Source of the DNA: Methylomonas rosea
GTDB lineage: Bacteria; Pseudomonadota; Gammaproteobacteria; Methylococcales; Methylomonadaceae
Assembly (NCBI RefSeq): GCF_024505055.1
Contig: NZ_JANIBL010000004.1
Coordinates: 47,490 to 111,489, forward strand
Direction of reading: 5' to 3'
Length of the DNA: 64,000 bases
Each line of letters opens with the position of its first letter. The first letter of the stretch is position 1. Both the position numbers and the translations under genes were made by a program. Below are positions 36,849 through 45,984 of the stretch, piece after piece. The notes beneath the pieces were generated by a model, which saw nothing but the letters and a program-made list of their open reading frames with translations, had not been told where the DNA came from and searched no databases.

Positions 36849-37385
36849 CTAAAACCAATCCCGATAAACCGGCAACAATCCTTCTTGCTCCGCGTAATTC
36901 CGGGCACTCGAATAGCGCCAATGCTCCGGTAAATCGACATAACCACGTTTGACCGGATTCAGGTGGATATAATCCAGTTTCTGCCGCAAGACCTCGGGGT
37001 TATCGATCACCTGCGGGTGACTACCTTCTTCCCACAACTGGTAATCCCGATCAGTTTTATGCGCTTTGCGGAACCAGTTCAATTGCTTTAACAAGCGCTC
37101 GGCATTAATGGCTTGCAGATAGTCGATCAACTGGCGTGCGGTGTAAGACTTGAAGTGAGCCAATTGATTGGGTAAATCATCAGCTTGTACCAGCAAGTGC
37201 AAATGGTTTTCCAGAATGACATAGCCGTAGATTCGCCAATTGTGCTGTTGTTGGCGGTATAGCAAGGCATCCAGCACGATTTGCACGGTAGCCGGACGGG
37301 TGAATAACGGTATCCAGTTCAGTACGGTGCAGGTTATGAAATGCGGATGTTGGGATTGGAGAATGCGGTAACGGCTACGACCCAT
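36849..37385 (-). CDS. REP-associated tyrosine transposase (RAYT 1)
   Basis: A 178-residue Y1/HUH-type nuclease. The HxH metal motif is in VILENHLHLLVQ; the tyrosine is probably in FKSYTARQLIDYL; the C-terminal signature is LDYIHLNPVKRGYVDLPEHWRYSS (partial). RAYTs cut single-stranded DNA at REP hairpins and spread them. Inverted REP hairpins flank this gene on both sides, the classical RAYT unit. Its GC content is normal, unlike the two AT-rich genes beside it in the island. Confidence 0.9.
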   Translation of the reverse strand: MGRSRYRILQSQHPHFITCTVLNWIPLFTRPATVQIVLDALLYRQQQHNWRIYGYVILENHLHLLVQADDLPNQLAHFKSYTARQLIDYLQAINAERLLKQLNWFRKAHKTDRDYQLWEEGSHPQVIDNPEVLRQKLDYIHLNPVKRGYVDLPEHWRYSSARNYAEQEGLLPVYRDWF

Positions 37386-37439
37386 GGGCTTGACCTCGTT
37401 TGATAGCTTGGTCGTATGTTACCGCTGGCGCGGCAAGTC

Positions 37440-37468
37440 TGCATTCCCACGCGGCGCGTGGGAATGAG
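37440..37468. repeat. REP hairpin, right of RAYT gene
   Basis: TTCCCACGCG/CGCGTGGGAA palindrome in opposite orientation to the one at 36799. It probably marks the other end of the RAYT unit. Confidence 0.85.
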
Positions 37469-37501
37469 GAAAAGGCTAAACGACCTTCAAACCAGGGGAC
37501 G

Positions 37502-37830
37502 GCTTTCTCCCGTATGCCGCGCCGAGCACCGGAGCTTTTGAACGGATTAGCCCGTTAGGGGCGATGCAGGGATGCGGCGCGTTGCCGAAGGGGCAGGAAG
37601 CCCCTTTCGGCTACCCCGTTCAAAAGCGAGGAGCGCAGGGAATAAGCGGCATTCGGGCCGCCTTTTCTTTGGATACTTTCTTTTGGCGGAGCACAAATTC
37701 GCCTGGAGCGAATTTGAACAGCCGATAGGCTGGCCCGAAAGGCGAAAACCAGGGATGGTTTTCGTAACGAAAGTATCGCGGTTGTCGGTCCGCGAACCGA
37801 CATTAAAACCAACCGTCGCGCCAGCGACAC
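37502..37830 (-). repeat. Dispersed structured repeat, copy E (with nested insert)
   Basis: The longest copy, minus orientation. It keeps all stems, with GTCGGT/ACCGAC and the matched CGCGG/CCGCG change, and carries within the ATACTTTC/GAAAGTAT stem loop the same extra segment as copy A (including GAAAACCA/TGGTTTTC and AAATTCGC/GCGAATTT inner hairpins). It ends 21 bases before the MBL hydrolase gene stop. The gap 37386-37851 holds only this and the REP hairpin. Confidence 0.88.
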
Positions 37831-37851
37831 AAAAACAAAGTCAGAACTAAC

Positions 37852-38751
37852 TTAGTCAGAAGCCCCAAAGTCCAACAACTCAAACTCCTCCCCCTCCCGA
37901 GCCAAACCAACCCAAACATCACTCTCACCAGCCTGCAACAGCGATTCAAAAACCGCCTCCAAATCAGCATCACTCCGCGTCGGCTCATGATGCGTCAAAA
38001 ACAATCTTTTAGCCCCGGCCTGTGCCGCGAAATTCATCGCCGAACGATACGTGCCATGCCCCCAACCATGCCGGTTGGCGTATTCGGCGTCGGTATAGGA
38101 GCTGTCCATGATCAAGGCATCGACACCGGCCATCGCCGCAATCACTTCCTCGTGTTTTTGCTCGATCAGTTCCTGCATGGCCGGGTAGCCCGGATGGTCC
38201 GGCTGATAAGGGTTGAGTTGCGGTTCGTAATCGCCGGTAAAAAACAGGGAACTGCCGTCGACGTCGTCGAGGCGATAGCCAAAGTTATATACCGGGTGAT
38301 TCAGCACCGTCGGTGTCACCCGCACGCTGCCTACGGTAATAGATGCTCCGGCTTTCAGCGTGAAGTAGCGCACCTCGGCTTTTAGCTGTGCTTCGCTGAT
38401 CGGAAAATAGCTGTGTTGCAGCTGCACATGCATGGCCCGCTCTATGCCTTGATGAGTCAAAGGCTCCAGGCCGCCGTAGATATTGATGATATTGCCGGCC
38501 TTGAACATCGGCAGGAAAAACGGCAAGCCTTGGATATGGTCCCAATGGGTATGGGTAATCAGGATGTGCGCGGTCAGCGGGTGTTTTTGCAAGCTCTGAG
38601 CCAGCGCGTGGATACCGGTGCCGGCATCCAGAATGATTAAATCGCCGGCACTGCTGGTCACTTCGATGCAGGTAGTGTTGCCGCCATATTTAACAGTGCT
38701 TGGCCCCGGCGTGGCGATCGAGCCGCGCACGCCCCAGAACTTGAACTTCAT
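37852..38751 (-). CDS. MBL-fold metallohydrolase
   Basis: A 299-residue enzyme of the beta-lactamase-like superfamily. KFWGVRGSIATPGP at the N-terminus, GGNTTCIEV, and the metal motif THTHWDHIQGLPFF near residue 86, then FTGDYEP, ALIMDSSYTDAEY and FLTHHEP. This subgroup resembles phosphodiesterase-like proteins (PhnP/RNase Z-related) and those found next to signalling genes; the substrate is not known. It lies 22 bases downstream of polA on the same strand. Confidence 0.85.
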   Translation of the reverse strand: MKFKFWGVRGSIATPGPSTVKYGGNTTCIEVTSSAGDLIILDAGTGIHALAQSLQKHPLTAHILITHTHWDHIQGLPFFLPMFKAGNIINIYGGLEPLTHQGIERAMHVQLQHSYFPISEAQLKAEVRYFTLKAGASITVGSVRVTPTVLNHPVYNFGYRLDDVDGSSLFFTGDYEPQLNPYQPDHPGYPAMQELIEQKHEEVIAAMAGVDALIMDSSYTDAEYANRHGWGHGTYRSAMNFAAQAGAKRLFLTHHEPTRSDADLEAVFESLLQAGESDVWVGLAREGEEFELLDFGASD

Positions 38752-38773
38752 ACGCTAACAGCCTCGGCTACGC

Positions 38774-41551
38774 TCAATGTGCTTCGTCCCAATTCTCGCC
38801 GCTGCCGACTTCTACCAGTAAAGGCACGTGCAGTTCAGCGGCGCCGGACATAATGCCGCGGATGGTTTCCATATGTTCCGCCAAGCGCGTTTCGGCGACT
38901 TCGAACACCAATTCGTCGTGCACTTGCATGATCATTTTCACATCCGGGTTGTCCGCGCCTATCCAGGCATCGCAAGCCAGCATCGCCCGCTTGATGATGT
39001 CGGCGGCGGTGCCTTGCATCGGCGCGTTGATGGCGGTACGCTCGGCGTATTGGCGCATGGCCGCGTTGCGAGAATTGATTTCCGGCAGATAAAGACGGCG
39101 ACCGAAGATGGTTTCCACATAGCCTTGCTGCTTAGCCAGTTCCCGGGTGTTATCCATATATTGTTTTACGCCGGGGTAACGGCTGAAGTACAGATCGATA
39201 TAAGCCTGAGCCTGGTTACGCGGCAAGCCCAACTGCTGCGCTAGGCCAAACGCCGACATGCCGTAGATCAGACCAAAATTGATGGCCTTGGCCGAGCGGC
39301 GCAAATCGTGGGTGACTTGGTCCAGTTCCACTTCAAACACTTCCGCCGCGGTGGCGCTGTGTACATCCACGCCTTGCGAAAACGCCGCCAGCAAACCGGC
39401 ATCGCCGGATAGGTGAGCCATGATTCGCAGTTCGATCTGCGAATAGTCGGCGGCGACGATTTTATAGCCGGGCGGTGCGATGAAGGCCTGGCGGATCTTG
39501 CGGCCCTCTTCGCTACGAATCGGGATGTTTTGCAGGTTGGGATCAGACGACGACAAGCGTCCGGTCGCGGCCACGGCCTGATGATAAGAGGTGTGTACCC
39601 GACCGGTGCGGTCGTTGACCTGTTGCGGCAGTTTGTCGGTATACGTGGATTTGAGTTTGCTCATGCTGCGAAAATCCAGAATCAGCTTGGGCAAGGCGTA
39701 ATCCACAGCCAGTTCCTGCAACACCGATTCGTCGGTGGAGGGCTGGCCTTTTGGGGTTTTTTTCAATACAGGCAGGTTCAAACGGTCGTACAAGATTTCC
39801 TGAATCTGCTTGGGTGAACCGAGATTGAACGCCGAGCCGGCCAGATCGTGCGCTTGCTGCTCTATGCCTATCATCCGGTTCGCCAACTCCAGGCTTTGTT
39901 GGGCCAGCATCGCGCTGTCGATCAGCACGCCGTTTTCCTCGATGCGCGCCAATACGCTAATCAGCGGCACTTCGATCTCGTTATACAAGGCCCACAAGCT
40001 GGGGTGCTGTTGCAATTGCGCGGACAGCGTTTGATGCAGACGCAGGGTGATGTCGGCATCCTCGGCGGCGTATTCGCTGGCTTGTTCGATAGCCACTTCG
40101 GCAAAGCCGATCTGTTTGACGCCTTTGCCGGCCACGTCTTCAAAATGAATGGTGTCCACGCCCAAGTAATGCTTGGCCAGATCGTCCATATTGTGTTTGG
40201 TAGCGGTGCTGTTCAACACATAGGATTCCAGCATGGTGTCGTGTTGGATACCGCGTAAGGCGATGCCGTGATTGACCAGTACGTGGGCATCGTATTTCAG
40301 GTTTTGGCCCAGCTTGGGCTTATTCGGGTCTTCCAATAAGGGTTTCAAAGCATCCAACACAGTTTGCCTATCCAACTGAGCTGGCGCATCCGGATAGTCG
40401 TGCGCCACCGGCAAGTAAGCGGCCTGGCCGGCATCGACCGCAAACGACACACCGACGATTTGTGCGTCGCTGTAATTCAGGCTGGTAGTTTCGGTGTCGA
40501 AGGCAAACAATTCGGCTTGCCGGAGTTTTTTCAGCCAGGCAGCGAAATCGGTTTGGGTGAGGATGGTTTGGTAATCCCTAGCCAGCGCAACCTCCGGCCC
40601 GTCCTCCTTCGCGGGTAAAGGCTGAAATGAGGGTGGGCTACTTTGATTCCCCCTCCCCGCCCCCTCTCCCGCTGGAGAGGGGGTTGAGCCATCGCCATTC
40701 AAGGTTTTTAGCCAGCTGCTAAAACCCAAATGGCCCAATTGATTTTTCAACGCAGCCATGTCCGGCTCCCTGCGTTTCAAGTCCTCCAGACTGTAATGCA
40801 AAGCCACGTCGCATTTGATGGTGGTCAGCTCGCGCGACAGCGGTAACTGGTCTAAGGCCTCGCGCAAGTTATCGCCGATCTTGCCTTTAATCTCGTCGGC
40901 GCGGGCGATCAGATTGTCCAGGGTGCCGTATTCCTGCAACCACTTGGCGGCAGTTTTCGGGCCGACTTTCGGCACGCCGGGGATGTTGTCCACCGCATCG
41001 CCCATCAGCGCCAGATAATCGATGATTTGCTCCGGCATCACGCCGAACTTGTCCTGCACACCCTGAATATCCATACGGGTGTTGGTCATAGTGTTTTCCA
41101 GCGTAATTTGCTCGTTCACCAACTGCGCCATATCCTTGTCGCCGGTGGAGATAATCACCTCAAAACCTTGCCGAGCCGCATTTTGCGCTAGGCTGCCCAG
41201 CACGTCGTCCGCTTCCACGCCGTGTTCGATAATCAGCGGCAAACCCAAGGAGCGGATCAAGTCGTGCAAGGGCGCAATCTGCACCCGCAAATCGTCCGGC
41301 ATCGGCGGTCGATGGGCTTTATATTGATCGTATAAATCGTGACGGAAGGTCTTGCCCGGCGCATCGAACACCACGGTGATATAGGGCGTGTTGTAGTCGT
41401 TGATTAGTTTGCGCAGCATGTTCGACACGCCATAGACCGCATTGGTCGGCTCGCCCTGGGCATTGGTCAGCGGTGGTACCGCGTGGAAGGCGCGAAACAG
41501 AAACGACGAGCCGTCGACCAGGATCAATTTGTTTGGGGCGGAATCGGACAT
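38774..41551 (-). CDS. polA: DNA polymerase I
   Basis: A 925-residue polymerase with all three activities by motif. 5'-nuclease domain (residues 1-290: LVDGSSFLFRAFHA, EADDVLGSLA, GDKDMAQLV, MGDAVDNIPGVPKVGPKTA), 3'-exonuclease (FDTETTSLNYSD, GQNLKYDAHVL, YAAEDADITL) and polymerase domain (VAADYSQIELRIMAH, RRSAKAINFGLIYGMSAFGL, MQVHDELVFEV). Between the first two, about residues 288-300, a small genomic palindrome is read in frame and adds a Ser/Pro/Gly-rich linker (GDGSTPSPAGEGAGRGN). It is followed by the MBL gene. Confidence 0.97.
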   Translation of the reverse strand: MSDSAPNKLILVDGSSFLFRAFHAVPPLTNAQGEPTNAVYGVSNMLRKLINDYNTPYITVVFDAPGKTFRHDLYDQYKAHRPPMPDDLRVQIAPLHDLIRSLGLPLIIEHGVEADDVLGSLAQNAARQGFEVIISTGDKDMAQLVNEQITLENTMTNTRMDIQGVQDKFGVMPEQIIDYLALMGDAVDNIPGVPKVGPKTAAKWLQEYGTLDNLIARADEIKGKIGDNLREALDQLPLSRELTTIKCDVALHYSLEDLKRREPDMAALKNQLGHLGFSSWLKTLNGDGSTPSPAGEGAGRGNQSSPPSFQPLPAKEDGPEVALARDYQTILTQTDFAAWLKKLRQAELFAFDTETTSLNYSDAQIVGVSFAVDAGQAAYLPVAHDYPDAPAQLDRQTVLDALKPLLEDPNKPKLGQNLKYDAHVLVNHGIALRGIQHDTMLESYVLNSTATKHNMDDLAKHYLGVDTIHFEDVAGKGVKQIGFAEVAIEQASEYAAEDADITLRLHQTLSAQLQQHPSLWALYNEIEVPLISVLARIEENGVLIDSAMLAQQSLELANRMIGIEQQAHDLAGSAFNLGSPKQIQEILYDRLNLPVLKKTPKGQPSTDESVLQELAVDYALPKLILDFRSMSKLKSTYTDKLPQQVNDRTGRVHTSYHQAVAATGRLSSSDPNLQNIPIRSEEGRKIRQAFIAPPGYKIVAADYSQIELRIMAHLSGDAGLLAAFSQGVDVHSATAAEVFEVELDQVTHDLRRSAKAINFGLIYGMSAFGLAQQLGLPRNQAQAYIDLYFSRYPGVKQYMDNTRELAKQQGYVETIFGRRLYLPEINSRNAAMRQYAERTAINAPMQGTAADIIKRAMLACDAWIGADNPDVKMIMQVHDELVFEVAETRLAEHMETIRGIMSGAAELHVPLLVEVGSGENWDEAH
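40649..40687. repeat. Small CCCTCTC palindrome inside polA
   Basis: CCCTCCCCGCCCCCTCTCCC then GCTGGAGAGGGGGTTGAG, the same element as at 3438 and 27273. It lies in frame in the polA coding region, in the linker after the 5'-nuclease domain, and encodes PSPAGEGAGRG. Confidence 0.8.
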
Positions 41552-41717
41552 GTAGAGTCAACAAGCAACAGTAGGGTTGTCGCAACGATACAGGGCCAAG
41601 CTAATGGCTGCAAGTGCGATATTACCAGTCGGCGGCGCGGACGCTTGACTGGCATGCCGGCAATCGACTATGTTGGAACTCCACTGCTTTCAACCCGATT
41701 TCCTCGTGAGTTCAGTC

Positions 41718-42323
41718 ATGGTATTACCGCAAACCCACCGCCACATTAGTCCGGAAGAATATCTTCAGGGAGAACTAGAGTCCGACATTAAGCATCAGTT
41801 AATCGATGGAGAGGCTTATGCAATGGCTGGCGCCAGCGAAAACCACAATTTGCTCTCGGGCAATATTTTCAGTGAGCTTAAAATAAACCTGAAAGGCTCG
41901 CCTTGCCGCACCTTTATGTCCGATATGAAGCTTCGCGTGGCCGACGATTTTTTCTATCCCGATGTGATGGTGGTTTGCAACGAGGATAACCTGGATTCGT
42001 ACTATAAAACCGCACCTACTATCGTTATCGAGGTACTGTCCAAAACCACCCGCAAATTCGATCAATCGGCCAAGCGCCTGCGCTGCCAGAACATCCCAAG
42101 CTTGCAAGAATATGTACTGATAGAACAGGACAAAGGCGAGATTCAACTGTTTAGCCGTGCGCACAACTGGCAATCGTTTTACTATTATCTGGGTGACCGG
42201 ATTAACTTTGAGTCTTTAGGTATCAGTATCGCCGTTGAAGACATTTACGAGCGCGTCGACAACGAAGACGTCCTGAGTTTCTTACAGCAAAAACAGCAAG
42301 AAGCCTTGCAAACGGCCTCTTAA
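41718..42323 (+). CDS. Uma2-family (DUF820) putative nuclease
   Basis: About 201 residues from MVLPQTHRHISPEEYL at 41718; the longer frame from 41670 adds residues not seen in the family. The fold is a PD-(D/E)xK restriction-like type: HQLIDGEAYAMAGASENHN, YPDVMVVCNE (Asp), PTIVIEVLSKTTRKFD (Glu-x-Leu-Ser). The role of Uma2 proteins is unclear; they are often mobile and numerous in cyanobacteria and some proteobacteria. Its stop overlaps the convergent PepSY gene stop by four bases. Confidence 0.85.
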   Translation: MVLPQTHRHISPEEYLQGELESDIKHQLIDGEAYAMAGASENHNLLSGNIFSELKINLKGSPCRTFMSDMKLRVADDFFYPDVMVVCNEDNLDSYYKTAPTIVIEVLSKTTRKFDQSAKRLRCQNIPSLQEYVLIEQDKGEIQLFSRAHNWQSFYYYLGDRINFESLGISIAVEDIYERVDNEDVLSFLQQKQQEALQTAS

Positions 42324-43552
42324 CCTCCTTCCCGCAAAGCCGCGCTGTGCAGTCTGGCCCGGCGTTTTTTCAGCCAGATCACGACACCGGTCACCGATAG
42401 CATCACGATCGCCAAACCCAGTACGCAGACGAAAATTCGATACGGCATGCCGAACACATCGGCCATGTGCAAGGCCGCCAGCCAGCTGGTGACGGTATTG
42501 CCGGCATATTGGCCGGTGGGCAGTATCAGCAATTTCTGAGTGCCGGAATTGGCATCGATGACCATTCGGGTGCTGCCGTGCTTTTCCTCGACGTCCGCAC
42601 TACTGCGCACGGTATACACGTAAAAGCCCTTAGCCGGATTGTAACGAAACCCCAGTTGCGCTTCGATGGCGAAGCCCTGTCGCTTGGCCGCTTGGTCCAT
42701 CAGATTGACGGCGATGCGGTAAGCATCTGCCCAAGCGACAGGCGGTTGCTCAAGCGGTTTATCCAGATCGGGAAAGTCGATCCAGGGTTCGTGATAATCG
42801 GTGAATACCGCCCGTGTGACCGGCGCATAAACCGTATCGGATAGATTCATATACACACTGGACCAGGCAAACACCAACAACATGGCCCACAGCCACAAGC
42901 CGCCGGCCCGATGCAGATCGAAGTTGATTCGATAGCTCGAACCCTGCCATTTAATTCGCCAGGCCGGCGCCCAGCGTTGCCAATACGAACGCGTTTCGCC
43001 GGCAACCGCGACAGTTTTGGTTTTTTTCGCTGCCGGCAGCGTCAGATAAAAACCCACAAAACAATCCAACGTCCACACCAGCGCGGTAATGCCTAAAATC
43101 CAGCCGCCGATTTCATCCAGCGCCAGGGCATAATGCAACTTGTAGACAAAGGGCATCAGGTTGATCCAGCCTTCGGAAATCGCGCCCCAAGTGCGGCGAC
43201 CCAGTTCTTCGCCGGTGTAGGGATTAAGAATCAGCTGGGTGAAGCCGAGTTCGTAAGGCTTACCGTTGGCCGCATTGGTAAGAGGCACCACATCGAGATG
43301 CGCGGCATCGTGTTCCAGCCATATTGAAACAACATTACCCTGCGGCACCAACAATTCGGCCTTGGCTTTTAGCAAAGGCGGACTCAAGCGCGCCGAAGCG
43401 GATACAGGCGCGAATAACTGCGGGCTGACTAACTTTTCCAATTCGCTGTAAAACGCCAACAGGCTGCCGGTCAAACCGACGATGATCAAAAACACCGTCA
43501 TCGCCAGCCCGGCGTAACGATGCACAACTACCCAAAAGGGTCGAATTTTCAT
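42320..43552 (-). CDS. PepSY-associated transmembrane protein
   Basis: About 410 residues from MKIRPFWVVVHRYAGL at 43552; the longer frame adds 11 residues without support. It has four membrane helices: the first (AGLAMTVFLIIVGLTGSLLAF) with conserved His near its start, two central ones with large periplasmic PepSY regions, and a last one (VLGLAIVMLSVTGVVIWLKKRR, partial). Such 'iron-regulated membrane' proteins are often found near siderophore receptors and may reduce iron. It ends convergent with the Uma2 gene. Confidence 0.88.
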   Translation of the reverse strand: MKIRPFWVVVHRYAGLAMTVFLIIVGLTGSLLAFYSELEKLVSPQLFAPVSASARLSPPLLKAKAELLVPQGNVVSIWLEHDAAHLDVVPLTNAANGKPYELGFTQLILNPYTGEELGRRTWGAISEGWINLMPFVYKLHYALALDEIGGWILGITALVWTLDCFVGFYLTLPAAKKTKTVAVAGETRSYWQRWAPAWRIKWQGSSYRINFDLHRAGGLWLWAMLLVFAWSSVYMNLSDTVYAPVTRAVFTDYHEPWIDFPDLDKPLEQPPVAWADAYRIAVNLMDQAAKRQGFAIEAQLGFRYNPAKGFYVYTVRSSADVEEKHGSTRMVIDANSGTQKLLILPTGQYAGNTVTSWLAALHMADVFGMPYRIFVCVLGLAIVMLSVTGVVIWLKKRRARLHSAALREGG

Positions 43553-43694
43553 AGCGGCTCCAGGATATCCAATATCATGCGGCAATCGTTGCCGTCATGA
43601 TGTAAGACGTATGAAGCAAGCAAAAACCCCACCGTAAATTGCAAAAGGAGCTTCTAAGATTACTTATTAACCCGGCTCTTAAATTTCCTGGATT

Positions 43695-43778
43695 CGTCAT
43701 TCCCGCTAAGGGGGGATTCGTTAGACCGCGCAGCGAATCCAGTGCAGCCGCTGAGCCCTGCCTTCGCGGGAGCGAGGA
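43695..43778. repeat. REP-like intergenic palindrome
   Basis: TCCCGC (43701) pairs with GCGGGA (43766) and an inner GGATTCG/CGAATCC stem (43714/43734) lies within. It begins with CGTCATTCCCGC, a common intergenic palindrome type. The gap 43553-43805 has nothing else clear. Confidence 0.55.
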
Positions 43779-43805
43779 TATCTAAAGGCCGGGTAATAAT
43801 CCTGT

Positions 43806-45056
43806 CTACGCGCGTTCCGGTTCCGGCTCATCGACCAAAGCCGCGATAACCAAATCGCCGCTAACATTTAAAGTGGTGCGGCACATATCCAGAAAGCGGT
43901 CCACACCCAAAATCAAGCCCATGCCTTCGGGCGGAATCCCGACCTGTTGGGTCAAAATCATGATCAACGGCAGCGAGCCGCCTGGTACGCCGGCGGTGCC
44001 GATACCGGCCAGGATAGACATCAACACTATTTGCACTTGCTGCGCCAAAGACAAATCCACGCCATAGACCTGGGCCAGAAACAGCACGGTAATGCCTTCG
44101 AACAATGCGGTGCCGTTCTGATTCGCGGTGGAGCCTATCGTCAACACGAAGCGCGCTACCTCAGGCCTGAGTTTCAACTCCTGCTCCGCCAGTTCCAGCG
44201 AGCGCGGCAAGGTGGCATTCGACGACGCGGTGGCGAAGGCGTAGAGATAAACATCCCGGCATTGCCGAAAAAAACTCAGCGGTTTGATGCGGGTAAAGAA
44301 GCGTAGCAGCATGCTGTACACCACGACTTGTTGTAGCAGGAGACCTGTCACCACCACCAGCACGTAAAAACCCAAGGAAAACAAAATGTGATGCCCAAAC
44401 TTGAAAGTCGATTGAAACACCAGCGCAAACACCGCAATCGGCGCCAGCTTCATTGCAGTATCAACTACCAATAGGCAAGCGGCATAGGTTTCTTCCAATA
44501 ATTCCACCCAGCGCGACGGCTTGTCGCCAATAGTCGCCGCCAACGCCGCGCCGAAGGCCAACGAAAAAAACATCAATGACAGCATCTCGCCTTCCAACGC
44601 CTGGGTGGCGCTGGCGAAGGGGTTCTTGGGAATGATCTCCAACAAGGATTGCACCACCGGCTTGGCTTGAGCGACGTTTTGCTGAATTTTATTCACACCA
44701 CCGTTATCACCCAACATCTGCGAAATATCCAGCCCCACGCCCGGCTGCGCCAAGTTGACCAGCGAAATCCCCACCGCTACCGACGCCGAACTGGCCAATA
44801 GGGTAAAAAACAAAGTACGCTGGGCGACCCGCGCCAAACCGTGATGATTGCTGAGTTGATACACCCCCAGCATCAAACCGCTCATCACCATCGGCACCAC
44901 GATCATGAAAATCAGCCGCAGAAAGATCTGGCCGATGGGCCCCATCAAGTATTGGTTAAAAATTTGCAACGCATCGTTGTCGGCAAAACCATGGCATATC
45001 AACCCGGCGCAAGCGCCTAGTACCAAGCTAAGTAGCAATCGGTGGTGGTTTTTCAT
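43806..45056 (-). CDS. Dicarboxylate/amino acid:cation symporter (DAACS)
   Basis: A 416-residue inner-membrane transporter of the GltP/DctA family. Eight helices and two re-entrant loops are visible; the signatures are FATASSNATLPRSLELAE (serine-rich loop), TIGSTANQNGTALFEG, and GTAGVPGGSLPLIMILTQQ, and DRFLDMCRTTLNVSGD at the end. Substrates of the family are glutamate, aspartate or C4-dicarboxylates with Na+ or H+. It stands alone; upstream lies a BIME-like repeat. Confidence 0.93.
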   Translation of the reverse strand: MKNHHRLLLSLVLGACAGLICHGFADNDALQIFNQYLMGPIGQIFLRLIFMIVVPMVMSGLMLGVYQLSNHHGLARVAQRTLFFTLLASSASVAVGISLVNLAQPGVGLDISQMLGDNGGVNKIQQNVAQAKPVVQSLLEIIPKNPFASATQALEGEMLSLMFFSLAFGAALAATIGDKPSRWVELLEETYAACLLVVDTAMKLAPIAVFALVFQSTFKFGHHILFSLGFYVLVVVTGLLLQQVVVYSMLLRFFTRIKPLSFFRQCRDVYLYAFATASSNATLPRSLELAEQELKLRPEVARFVLTIGSTANQNGTALFEGITVLFLAQVYGVDLSLAQQVQIVLMSILAGIGTAGVPGGSLPLIMILTQQVGIPPEGMGLILGVDRFLDMCRTTLNVSGDLVIAALVDEPEPERA

Positions 45057-45161
45057 GGGGGTTGGGAAGTGGTTAACCGGAATGGTTCGATCTTAGGGGT
45101 TTTACGGGGATTTTGCTTGATTTATCGCGGTCGGGCCTTATTCATCGTTTGATAATGCATA

Positions 45162-45237
45162 CGGTGCAATAGGCGATAGCCGTATTGTACCAAGCGTTAG
45201 CCTTCGAATCGGTGCAATACGCTATCGCTATTGCACC
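45162..45237. repeat. BIME-like repeat, left of RAYT 2
   Basis: Two hairpins, GGTGCAATA/TATTGTACC (45163-45191) and GGTGCAATA/TATTGCACC (45211-45237), joined by a linker containing CCTTCGAATC. The same pair in inverted order lies at 45875-45948 on the other side of the transposase gene. Confidence 0.85.
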
Positions 45238-45253
45238 CTATTTAATTAAGGGC

Positions 45254-45790
45254 TTAATGCCATTCTTCATCGACGCCCAGGAAACCCGAGTCACTCGACC
45301 AATCGCTTGGATATAGCCCAAGCGCCACGTAATGATGAAATGTCGAATACGGCCAATCGTTAACATGTTTAACCAAACCATGTTTTAGCGGATTGATGTG
45401 GCAATAATCGATATGGGCCGCATAATCGGCTTCATTGGTGATCATATGCTCCCAAAATCGACGTTGCCAAATGCCTCGTTCGCCTCGGGTAATTCGAGAG
45501 GCGGACCGCTTTTCCGTGGCGGGCAAAGCTTTGGAAAATGCTTGTTTGATGACTCGCCAACGGTTAGCGTTATCCTCGTCGCCTTCAGGTAGTGTCCAAA
45601 CGCAATGCAAATGATCCGGCAAAACCACCCAGGCATCGATGTGAAACGGCCAACGTTTACGGGTATGCTTAACAACCTCTCGAAGCGTATCGATATGCCG
45701 AACCAGCAGGTCGTTGGAATGACGTTCCAGCAGATTGACGGTAAAAAAATAAGTCCCGCCAGGAATACGGTAACGGCGATAGTTGGACAT
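45254..45790 (-). CDS. REP-associated tyrosine transposase (RAYT 2)
   Basis: A 178-residue HUH nuclease. RRYRIPGGTYFFTVNLLER at the start, HxH in VVLPDHLHCVWTLPEGD, a likely catalytic region WRVIKQAFSKAL, IWQRRFWEH, and DYCHINPLKHGLV. This is the common RAYT group and differs clearly from RAYT 1. It is flanked by inverted BIMEs and so is probably the enzyme that spreads these GGTGCAATA-type hairpins. No other gene is close. Confidence 0.92.
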   Translation of the reverse strand: MSNYRRYRIPGGTYFFTVNLLERHSNDLLVRHIDTLREVVKHTRKRWPFHIDAWVVLPDHLHCVWTLPEGDEDNANRWRVIKQAFSKALPATEKRSASRITRGERGIWQRRFWEHMITNEADYAAHIDYCHINPLKHGLVKHVNDWPYSTFHHYVALGLYPSDWSSDSGFLGVDEEWH

Positions 45791-45874
45791 AAGCGATCCA
45801 TATCCGACGCAAGATGTAAAAGATATAGGGTTACAGAATATTACGCTTTTATATTACCCGGTCGGATAGTATAG

Positions 45875-45948
45875 GGTGCAATAGCGTTAGCGTATTGCAC
45901 CAATTCGAAGGCCAACACTCGGTGCAATACGGCTAACGCCTATTGCAC
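45875..45948. repeat. BIME-like repeat, right of RAYT 2
   Basis: Two hairpins, GGTGCAATAGCG/CGTATTGCACC (45875-45901) and GGTGCAATA/TATTGCACC (45920-45948), with linker AATTCGAAGGCC. It is the inverted counterpart of 45162-45237. Confidence 0.85.
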
Positions 45949-45984
45949 CCTATGAGTGCGGCTTATCACGTTGATAATTCGTAG

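Noticed and set aside
45162..45948. CRISPR array
   Set aside because: The repeats are palindromic, only two per side, in inverted order around a transposase gene; there are no regular spacers.
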